Shown in pieces: positions 34,801 through 46,800 of a stretch of DNA of 64,000 nt. The position numbers and the translations under genes are program-made. The notes beneath the pieces were generated by a model. The model saw only the letters and a list, made by a program, of their open reading frames with translations. It made no database searches and was not told the DNA's origin. The DNA is taken from NCBI RefSeq assembly GCF_021018805.1, contig NW_026960607.1:2544501-2608500 (forward strand), in the 5' to 3' direction. Position 1 is the stretch's first letter. Every line of letters starts with the position of its first letter. This DNA comes from Prinia subflava. Lineage: Eukaryota; Chordata; Aves; Passeriformes; Cisticolidae.

Positions 34801-37800
34801 ACTTGTACTCCTTAGGCACTACTGCTTTGAAATTTATGTAGGTACCAACAGTTTTAAAACACACAATCACACCTTAAAGATTGAAGAGACTGATTTTTAA
34901 GTACTTGCTTAAGAATAATCAAACAAACACAATAAAATAGGGAAGCTTCTTTTTATGACATGTGAAGTAGAATGACTACTCACATGAATTGCATTATAAA
35001 GCCTGTAAGCAAAGTAGGAAAGCTTGTCACAAATGCAGAGATCTAGGAGGGAAGAGTTGCAACAGGTAAACAGATTAGTGTAAAATAAATTCTTTAGGCT
35101 TTGGGCTCCTTGAAATATAAAGCTGGGTAGTGCTGTTCATACCTCAGGTTAAAATTAAGCTACCAATATTTACTAATACAACTGTATTTATAATTTTGAA
35201 AGTTTGGTGGTGGGTGCTCATTGCTGTTGCATCAAAGGGCCTAGTAAAATCAGTGAATACACTTGCATGTCCTATTTGTAGAAGTATTTTTATCCTTACT
35301 CTATAAATGAAAGACAAATGTACATAAAGTTTGAAACTTATTTATATACCACCAGTCCTGAAAACTTAGCTGGTTATTTAATATGTGTAAAATCAGTTGG
35401 AAATGCCGTTATCATTGATCACACAAAATTTATTATCAAATAAAGTAGATTCTAGTTCTGCTCAGTCAGAAGCTAGTGTTGCATAGATACGTTTTTAGAT
35501 TTACACAAATGTGGGAAAGTAGTTAAAATATTCTTTTCTAATTATCTCTGAAAAATTAATTGCACAATATAGGACATTGAAGTGGATAAAATATCAGAAA
35601 AATAATATTCTTGATGCACAAGAGATAATATACTAGAATTTATTAAGAGATTTCTGCTAGTAAAAATCATATTTTTACCTATTGCAACCAGTAATTCTTG
35701 AAAGTATCCATCGTAACATTCATTAATGGCATCTACTATGTCTTGCCCAGAGATATTTTGGAACTCCTGGAAAACTTGGGGAGGATAGAAAAAAAATCTT
35801 GTTTTATTCTAGTTCATTAGTAATGATCAACTTGCTTTGCTTTTTTTCCCCCCCCCCCCCTTGCTTCTCCCCTGTACTATAACTATTGAGTTTATTTTTT
35901 ACCCTTATTATTTTCAGTGTTTAATTCTGTTTATATTGACCAGGTCAGGCAACCTAAATGAGTATTGTGAAACCTGGCTTTTAGAACATTCTCCCCCTGG
36001 TTTCTTCGGCCTACAGTATAAAATGAATTCATTCGACATATCTACCAACATCTGTTTATGACACTTGTAAGAGATCTTCCTTGCTTGGCTTGGCTAAAAC
36101 TGGCAAGATTCATGGATTATGGCAAGGAGCCAGGACTTGGATGACATGCACACTCACTGCAAGATGCAGATATGCAGACACGCAAATATCCAGAGTGTGC
36201 TTTCTCTATTAGGGAAGGAGGAAAATTCTTTTTCTGCTGACTATAAAACTTACGGAGGACTACAGTACAGGCAGGGCTCTCAGATCTCAGGAAGAGAGCA
36301 GAACGTAGAGCAGGTGTGTCATCATCAGTTGTTATAAATGCCAATCCAATAGTCCAATTAGAAATATAATTTTGGGTTATTAAAAAAAAAATCAAATTAC
36401 AGAATTTTGGTAAAAACCCCCCAGCGGAGTTAAATTGACGATTAACCCAGGGAATCGTCAAGGGTGAACTGGGACGCAGTATCTGGCACACTGCCGTCCC
36501 CCTAAAGTTCACAAATTTGCCTTGTTCGGGGCTCGGGTTTTATACACTTTATTTTGCCCCTGGCACAAGATTTCCCCACAGTCTCTTTGTTCCCAGGGCC
36601 GGTTATTCGAATTCATAGTCGTCCGGCTGGCTGAAAAGATTTTCCTCAGGTAGTGCGAGGTGTCAATTTCAGGCTTCCTGTGGGTGAATGGAGACTGAAG
36701 TTTATGAGTGGAAGGGCGTTCTTCTCCGGGGATTGGGGCCATGATGGTGCTCTGATGGCTCTGCCGCCCATGGGAGGAGAACCGATTTCTTATCTTAATG
36801 GGTCCTTCTTTCAGATGCCAATCTCATCATTTCCAGTTCCCGGCATCTTATTGTGTCCCCCTGAATAATAGTTACTGGGTGGTGCCACCTAGGAATCCTA
36901 ATTCCATGGCTGGCTGGAAGTTAAGTTACAATATATTTTATATTTTATCAAACCATGATTTTATTATGTTATTATCCCCAAGAAACATGAATTAACCCAC
37001 TACATTTATTACATCAGTTGAATGAATTTGTTGATCCATGATAGCAAAGTAGTTCTAAGCTACTGTTGGAAGTTGACGTAAGAAATACAGCTGGCTGCAC
37101 AGTGATAAACTTGTTAGCAGACAGACTGTTCTTCTACTGCAGGGCAGAAACTCAAACTTGTCACCAGATAAAATAGGTTTATTTTCTACAGTGGAAGATT
37201 TGGAGGAGCTCACATAAATTTCCTGCAATCTATAGCTATGTCTGATTTTCTCTTTTAAATAAAAATGGCCCTTGTGTTTCTGTGTTTATGTTCATTACTG
37301 GAGAGCAGATGAAAACACTGAAGTGCTCCAATCAAAAACTTCTATGAAACTTCTGGGGAAAAGCTTCAACACAGCAATGTGTTTTCACATGCAAACATTT
37401 TTTGAAAATACTCCATCCAGCTCTCCCAAGGTGTTTTCCCTCATAAGAGTTGCTTAGGAGAATTGAATATAATAGCTAAGAAAAATCTCCGTCATCCTGT
37501 TGTGTCATGCATAGACTCAGTGCAGCTGTAGCATTTGCCTTTCTTTGGTCATGCATTCTTCTCTGGGTTATTAGGCATCCTGATGCCTGTCTGTTCTGTC
37601 TACAGCTGTCAGTAGTCATTGGGCAAAGTTCAGTTTTGCATTAATTACAAATTCCCATTCGCATCAGTGGAAGTCGATTAACTCAGGGTCTCTATTAATT
37701 ATATGGAAGCTGGAACAGAGCAACGCACGATACAACCAATATGGCCAGAACATACCTTCTCCTCTTTATTCTCAAAATGGCTGGTTTTATACAGTGTGAA

Positions 37801-40800
37801 ATAATTTACAGTTGCAGGTGCATTTTTATTGGCATTCAGCGTGAACAAAAATGTAAACTATCTCAGTTTAAGGCAGCTACCGTGATTCTACTCTAACTGT
37901 CCCATCTAGTCTATACACACACCTAAACCTAATTTCTAACTGCACCACAAGCTTATCTACTTCTACACGGGCCCAAATCTGAGGCCTAGCAGGCCCAAAT
38001 CTGAGGCCCAATTTGAGATAGCTCAAATCTCATTCCACAGCACATCATGCCCACGATCTCTAAGAAATCCGGTTACAAGTCTGAGAGCTCCGAGAGTTCA
38101 CACTTAGGTTTCAGGCTCATGTCCTGCTGCACACTGACTGTCTTGGTATGTAAAGCATGGCTTTCTTAGTGAATTGCATTTTTCCTTTCCACTCTGTATT
38201 GGAACAGCTGAACTGCTGGATTACCCATCCATAACTGCTGGTGACTCCTGTTGCAGAGAATCATTTGCAGCATGTTTTTGTGTTCGCCTGTTTTCTGCTG
38301 ACATGCTTCCCACAGAATCTAATATAGCAGAAAAAGGGGGAGGGCGAAAAACCAAAATATTTTGACTAAGTCCTGAATCACTTTTCAACATTTGTTTTCT
38401 GTTTGTTTTTTTTTTAATGTTTGAGAACTTCACATCTGAGCATATTTACCATTGCATCCTGAACAGCTGTAGAAGGGTCTGCATATCCTTCCATCCTTGT
38501 TCCCTGAGGGAAAAAAGAGATACATAAATCGCAAACCACTGTAGGAATATAAAGTTCTTTGTATATGAAGCTGTGCTGAATTTCTTGGGATAACATATAT
38601 AGGCTTTTAGGTTGGATCAGTATATTGCATGGCTGAATTTGCAAATGTGGACAGTATCTTCAAGTTGTCACGTTTTGTCTTAATTTTCTTTAATAAGAGG
38701 AATTCTGAAATGAGTCATGTGAGAAGAAAAAGTGGGGAAAGTGGATAAACTGATCCTATTTTTAGTCCGATTTTAAATAAACTTTTACCTGGCCACCACA
38801 ATCCCACCATTTTCAGAAATATGGATGTTGTATACTCTAATATGTGACTCTGAGGGGATAACAAGGATAGGAGTAACATTTGCCATTCACTGATTAGTTC
38901 TTATCAATATGTATATTACCAGAAGAATTTTTTCTCAATGTATTTTAAGTCCTGCACAAACCATAGGAGCAAGCTCATCAAATAATAGAGATTTTGCTTG
39001 CTTGTAATCATTGTCTAAAATTAGGATCCAAGACTAGGAAATTGTTTGGGAACTTTGATACACAAACCCCAAAAGAATACTTCTAATTTTCCCATACATT
39101 TAATAGCTTTTCAGTTACAAAAACCAAGCTAAATTCTTTAGTAAACACACTGTGATCTGAATTATATAGCCAGAAAAAGAGAAGAGCACACTCCTTTTGG
39201 AATTGCTTTTATAACCATAGTCATCTTGTAAGGATACAAATCAGCCTTGTTTGCAGAACTCTTAAGAATCTGAAGCTCATGTAATTACTGCCTTAATAAT
39301 ATGTGCTTGAAGCAATTTAGTTTAAAATTTAGTCATGTTACCTTATATGTGAAGGTGAGGATTAAAATAGGCATTGGCTGTCAGCTTGTAGAATGACTGA
39401 TTTGTAGTTTTTTTGTTAAAAATGTTAATTTACATGTTAATAAAATGGTGCAAATTTCACACAGTGAAATTTCTAGTAGCAAGATAAATTATCTGAAGTG
39501 AATTATGATGGAATGACTTCATAAAATTACATATACAAGAAAGCAAGGGAATAAAGACTGGGCAGTGAACAATAAAAGAACTTTAATAATACTCTACATG
39601 AGTCACATGCCCACTTTCTCCAGTAACATTTGTATAATTATGTTTTAAATTGTAGAAAATTATCATATTTCAATTAATACCCAAAAAAGAAGCCTGAATT
39701 GGAAACTCTTTTAATGCTGTTATTTTCTTTAGGAAGGACCATAACCTGTAACTTCTACCGCAGGCTGGACATGAAAACAATAAATACAATACTATAGCAA
39801 TTGAATAATTTGCTCTGCATATGTAGAGCATGTTTATTTCTCTCAGTAGTCTGATTTAATAGAAATCAAAGCAGAGGTTTTCTGCAAAAAAGCATAAAGG
39901 ATGCACTGGAAATGTTCCATGGTCATAAAACTAGAAAAGGTATGTTTTAATGAAATATCACTGTGTTTTAATATAAGATGATATGCAAGCATGAATGATT
40001 TGATTAACAGTCTTTAGAAGTATACAGTAAAAGTGAGTCAATTTGAAATTTCCTGCAACTCTTCATTATCTTGAGTGAAATAGCAGATTTTATTAGCCAT
40101 GAAATTGCTGATTTTAGGCCTCTTTAGCAAAACCTGGGTTTTAAGAAAATTAGGACTAGTAATATATAATCTGAGATTATTTTAAATTTGGTTCATTTGA
40201 TGGGTAAAGTATGTCACATGGTTTTAATAATTATGAGAAGTGAAGTTGCTTAATCTCTAGCTCTTCATTTTTAAGCAAGGAAGAATTTTCATTATTAGGG
40301 AAAAAAATCCAGCATGAGAAGAAAATATTTCCTGTTTATAGTTTCTACTTTTGAAACTTGTGTCTTTTTTACTTCAGTGAAGCCTACTGTTATTTCAGAT
40401 TTGTGTAAGAATTTTTTGCCCAGACATGCACGTATATAAAAGTACAGATACACCTTATGTGTGCTGTTATACCATGGCAGTCCTTCATTATTTGTTACTC
40501 TGATTTACAAAGGATTTAAAAGATAAACACAGTGACTACAATGAGAATGACAAGGATGACCACTTTGTTGTATAAACTACAGACTGGTAAAACTGCAAAG
40601 GTTGGTATGTAAAAGTGGTATTTCCATTGCCTCTGTGCTAGCATTTTGTGATTAGCATATGCAATAGCACAAAGACCATCATATTTTAAGCAGTGAACTC
40701 TTTAATTCTTTATTTCTTAGTCAAATGTGCTTGTTTCTCTATTTTCACATAATGTTTGACTGGTTTATGACATATTCTGATAGCAGAGAAAACACATGGT

Positions 40801-43800
40801 TCTAAAAATGACAATCACATTTGTACATGCAAGTAGACACCTTTTGAGATGAGCCAGATGGAGCAAAGGGTCAGCAGTTGAATACCAATGGGATTTTATA
40901 AAATAATCTGTTATCTTTGCTTCCATCTGATATCCAAAATCTAAGTCAGACTTGATGGAGAAATTCAGTGTCTCTTCCTCATCAGCTTCCCTCCTGTCTC
41001 TTGTTTAAAAGTGCAGCCTTATTGAACTAGCTTTAATCACAATCACCTTAAAATGTAAAACTTATCAAATACTAGCAAAAGGTGTTATGAATCTTTTAGA
41101 AATGTAAGTCATAGTTCTTGTTTTTACAGTACCTGAGCAAGGTTCATGAGTGTATCTCTGAAGTGACCTGAAGTCTCAGAATCAATATCTTGTTGAAGAT
41201 CAGTATTATATACTAGGTTAAACCAAAAACATATAATGTAAATTACAAATGAACATGCTCTGAATAGTACAAATGGAGATTATCAAATGAAGGATTAATA
41301 GGCTTATTCTGTTCCAATGTAACCTGGGCAGGTTCTACAAGGACCTGGCTGTGGGGCTAGCACATCTGTCTGGCCCTGCTGGAGGCCCTCAGCAACTGTC
41401 CCCCCTGGCCTGCCCACCCACCACATTGCTTCAGCCTTTTGAATATAGTTATGGGAGAGCATGTGGAAAGGGAACCAGTCTGTACTGAGATGTCATTTTT
41501 GTAGTTCTGTTCCTTCATGTGTGCTAATACCTCCAGAATACACATAGTACAGCTGCTACTCTGAACTTGGTAAAAAAGCTTACGCATTAGGTAGGCTTCT
41601 TTCATTTGGAAGATCTCCATATTTGACCTTGATGCTAATATGTCAATTAGACATTTTTCTTCTGTGTCTACTCCTTGTATGGAAAGAAGTAAATATGAAA
41701 AGATGTTGTGTAGCAGAAACCCCAATTTTTAGAAGAAAGCAATGCTGTCCTTATCAGAAATAACAAAATAATAGCAGTTTCTGCAGAGTGTACTTTTGCA
41801 TAATCAACAGTTTAAATGACTTTAATAGTAAACCCCTATATTTCAAATATATTTCTAAATCTGAATTTCAGCATGTACATTAGCAAGTAGGAAATGAAGC
41901 AAGACTATGGTTGACAGAAACATAATGGGAATAATTTTAGAGCTGTAGTAAGAATTATTACTTGCTGAAAGAAATCAGATGCAAAGATTGAGCATACATC
42001 CCTAGCAAGTGTTCAGGAAATCTGAAGAATTGAGCACAGGTATTATGTTGGTCTTCTATCTTCTTATCTTCTTCCTTTTTTTTTTTTTTTTTTTTTTAAA
42101 TTTATCTAGGAATGCTACAGTCTGTAATATCTAGCATAGAACTTGGTATTAAAGGAAAGCATCATGGAGTATGTGCAGTGCTGCAAATCACTGTATTTTC
42201 CCACAGGGTTTGAATTAATTTTATGAACTTCAATTGACATAAGATGTGGTACATATGCTGCTTTTGATATGCACATGGATAGTGTTAAGGAGTATTCTGC
42301 ATTTGGGATAAAGGGAGAACATTAGAGCCCATAGATATCACCGTGGAGGCCTAACCAGGAAAAACAGGCTGGAGACACAGATCTGGGTGCAACAACAGCA
42401 GCAGGGCAGAAGCCCCCCTTAGTTTATTTTTCCATTATATATCTGTGGCAAGGTGACCATGGATTGGAGAAGGGTATCGCCACCTCTCCATCACATTGGC
42501 CCAGGAGGCTGTCATTCAACCTCCCCTTCTCTTGGAGAAAGAATTCATAACATTGCCAATATTTACAAAACATGGTCCTATGTTTACAATTCACCAGCGT
42601 GAGAAACTGCACATTTCTCCTTTAATATGAACGCTCAGCAAACCAGGAAAATTCATGGCAACCCATAGATACACATGGGCTGTTTTTCTACCTTATCGGG
42701 ATTTCTCTCGATAACTCCGAGGGTCCAGCCAGCGGAGTAATGGCTTAATGAAATAGCGAGACGGCTTCCCAGGATATGCTTTGTAAAATAAAGGTTTTAA
42801 TAACAGCAAAAATAATAAACATTACAAAATGAAAAGAGATAAGCCGAGCACAGTGTACCAAGCACAGTTACACTGGCTAAGGCATTCCCAAAAAGCCTCG
42901 TGTACCCTCTGTGCAGGCCCTTTAGTACTCGATGGTCTAGGTGGGCTTATTTGGCTCTTTGCCCAATGAGATGGACACTAGACTTTGAGGTGCACTTCCA
43001 AAGCCCTATCACTGTGTCTGTGCTGGTACTGAGCCAATTGCAACGAGCAGGCTATAGAAAATTCTAGCTTAGCTTCCTTATGTGGAAACACCTGCTCGGG
43101 TACAGAAATGCATGACTACATCTCACCCTGTAAAATCATATTTAAAAAAAAGAAAAAAAAAGAGAAATAGTTACTTTGAAAAAATTCTCACTTGTTCATA
43201 ATTGTGATTGTGTCAATAACTTATTGTTATTTAACAATTTGGTTTATAGTTAAGCTGTAGTTTTATGGATTACAAAATTTTGAATTTGGTACTTTCCTTT
43301 TGTTAGCCAATATTTTAAATTAATATTTAGTCTCAAATTACATATGAATCTTATTTTACTTTTTTGTTTGGGGAGATTTTTTCAAGTGAACTATATTTTC
43401 TTTTTCTTCTGCATAAAGATTTGATAATAACTTTTAACATACAACAACGAACAATTTTGACATGACAATAATAACTTCAAAAATTTTAACAGTGCAACTT
43501 TTATAAAACTTAAGTCTCTGCTTCAAACGTATTTCACTGTCTATAGTGCTGGGCTGTGTGAAAATGCAGAAGTCTTTTTGAAGACATGGTCTGTGGTCAC
43601 TTCGTGTCCTTTTGCATGATCTACTTCAGGTGTGTTCTGCTCTCCTTTCCTCTTTCGTAGTTGTGACTCAACTTCTTTTGCAGGAACTTTCTTAGAGTCT
43701 GTACCTGTGGAGACAAACAAAACCTCTCTCCCTGCCATAAAGGACAGGCTCTAAAATTTGTCTTGTTTTCAGAATTTTTATGAATATGACAGATTAAAAA

Positions 43801-46800
43801 ACATACATATAACTTTGTTCAACCTTTCTATAATAGAAAGCACTACACACTCTCCCATTTTTATCTTTTAAAGAGCATTCTTAGCTATTTGTGTGCCTTT
43901 TTTTTTTTTTTTTGTAACAATAGCTTGGCTTTTGAATGAATTAGTTATAATATGTGGTAGATTTGATATGTTGAAAAACTTCTGTAATTTTAAGAACTGT
44001 ACATTTAGGAATGAGAAATGTTTACAAGAGATGTTTTAATTGTCTTTTTTGGTCCTTTTCTCCTTCATGTTTTGAGGTAGAACATACTTTAAAAAGTGTG
44101 TGGTTAGACAAGTGAATTTGTTTGAATTGTTTAAATGGTTGATATTGCATGATACTTGTTTTTAATTTTGAGGGTTAACTTTTGCTGCTATTGATGGCAT
44201 AGTTAGTGTTTGGTAGTTTGGGCATGGTTGCACAATTGTCTTAATTTGACTTTGAGATATATGAGACACTTTTTACAAGAGCTGATGTATTTTGATGACA
44301 GATGTATGGTTAAAAGTTTGCTGTTACATTGCTATTTGCTATAAAACTTAGGAGTTTAGTGTTTGCTTTAACATGTGACACAATACAGTTGCTGTTGAGA
44401 AAAAAGGAAAAAGATTAGTATTTTAATGTAAATTTTACAATTGATTAGAACTTTTTCTTGAGAGGTCCCCGCTCCCTCTACCAAACTTGCAACATAAAAA
44501 TTTGTAAACATAAAATATGAACTTTGAAAAACATGTAGACAGTTGTTCTTTTTTGGTTTTGAGATATAGTTTTTAGACTTTCTTAAAATCTGATTTTTAT
44601 TTTTTGGTGTTAGGATTTTACTACACGGTTATGAGATTTTAGATTTTCTTGACTTATTTATAAAACGAATTGTTTTTAGAGGTGTATGAATTTTGAAAGG
44701 TTTTCAATTTAATTATAGAAATGAATTTAATAATTAGAGATTTTTTTTGTAATATTTACATGGGCAATTTATAAAAACTTTTGATTTTTGAATTAACTAT
44801 TTCAATTAAAGATATGAGCAAGCAAAATATTTTTGCAGAATCTTTTCCTGTAAAGGAAAAATTATTTAGTAATTAGCTTTTATAATTAGTTTGGAATATA
44901 AATTTTTGGGCAAGTTATTACAATCTTCTTGCTTAATTGACAAAACAGAAAAGAAAAACCTTTTGTTTTGGAATTACTTGGTGGTCTTTTTGAGATCTTG
45001 ATGAAAAAATTAACTTATAAAGTTCTGGGTTTCTTGTTAAAACTGCAAAATAAAAGAATAGGTCAGGGTTTTAAGGTATTTTGAGCCTGCTGCTTTGGTG
45101 GATTCTTGTGGTGGTTTTCATGACAGTCTTCTTTTGGACGAAGTCTACTTTGTATCTTGGCTGCTGGAATTGAACTGTTAGCTGTCTCTGTTCTGTTTTC
45201 TTGGAGGGTTTTAGACGACGATAAACTTTCACTGCTTCAGTCTTGCTCTGTCCTTGTTTTTGTTTTGTTTTGCTCTTCTGTTGCCGGAGCCGGGCTGGCC
45301 CCGGGGTGCTGGTTTCTTTCCTTATCTTGTGCCAGGGATCTATGCTGGCTGTTGAATCCTCCAAATCATCAGAGAAACTGCAGGACGTGTGGGAAACCTT
45401 CTGATTTTTCATCGGAGTTTGTTTACATTCTTCCGGCATGGGTGCCGCCATCTTGGGGAGGACAAGTTCCGGGATGTCACATCCGGTTCCCACGCTCCTC
45501 ACAGCCAGGGCGTGTCTGTCCCGGCTGTGGGTGACAACCCGGGGTGGTGCCCGAGGCTTGGGACTGCCCCTGGAGGGTGAGCTTCCCGCGCTGGAGTGGG
45601 AGGAGCTGAGTGACACATCGGACTGGGCGTGCAGCAGGGTTGGGCTGCACCGAGCCCGCCCACATGGAACTTCAGCCTCTGCCTCAGAGATGGGGAGAGT
45701 TCCACGTTTTTCATGGTTCTCTGAACCCGCGTTTTCAGGGCTTTGTTCAAAACTTGCGCGCTCAAAATTAACAGACCAGGATCGCCCGTATCTCGTACCA
45801 GGAGACTGAGGGGGTGGAGAGGGCGGTTGGAATGGAACCTTAGCCTGCTTGGCCAGAGCTGGCACGGGTCCCACGCCGGGGTACTGAGGAGGGCTCGGGG
45901 GAGGGCTTTGAGCCGCCCCGTGCCTGCTTCTCAGGAGTAAATCAAACCGGTTTTTTCTGTGACTTGGGGGATCAGAACTTGGATTTTTATCTTCACGTCT
46001 AAGGTGAGCAGGAGCCTTTTTGCATTTTACTTTCTGGGCTCCTTTTTTATGGTTGCTTTTAGAGGCTTTTCCCAAGGTTTCTCTTTCTGCAGTTTCAAGT
46101 GTTTTTTCACTGCTGAGCCTTTCACCTTCTTCTGTTACAAAGTCTAACACAGTTTTAAAGATGGGTCTTAATTTTAACGCAGATTTTTTCTTTGAATTAT
46201 GCAACTTCAATCCTATTTTGTCCCAAAATTCTACTGTTACTGTTTCAGCTGTATTAGTGTCCAGAAAATTTTTATAGACCCATTTCACAAGTTTTTTAAG
46301 CTCTTTCCTCTCAAACTTATAGTCTTGAATAGTCAGTTTATAATTAAAATAACAAAAGGTGTCTCGCTGTTCTACGGATTGCCGGGTCCCCATTATCACT
46401 CACCGGAATGGCTCTTGTGATCACCCAGCAGCTCTTGGTTTGTCTCCGACTCTCTCAGGTCACTTGGTGATTAGCTGTTCTGTCTCCAGCTCTGCTAGAC
46501 TGCAGCTTCTCTCTTTGGAAGAGTAATCCACCTGGTACCAGAATCGGTGTCCGGCAAAGACCCCTTCTCACCGGTATAGGGGTTCAGTCAAAAGGCTCCC
46601 TCTCAGCCTTTTTGACCCAAAAACGTGGTTTTATTTTCACGACCAAAAAAACCACCACGAACTCGCTTTTAAAAAAACGAAAACCAAGAGCAAAATGGCC
46701 TAGCTGAACGTGAGGGCCCTGTCAGCAAACTCCGATTCGGTATCTTAATGTAAGGTCCCTGTTCGGGCACCATTTATCGAGATTTCTCTAGAGAACTCCG

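Noticed and set aside
37272..37457. Plus-strand frame considered while searching for the annexin repeat III exon
   Set aside because: Wrong strand; the true exon was then located at 38225-38318.
43139..43170. A/G-rich tract next to the 3' LTR as a polypurine tract
   Set aside because: It is purine-rich on the plus strand, but the element's sense strand is minus, where the tract is pyrimidine-rich.
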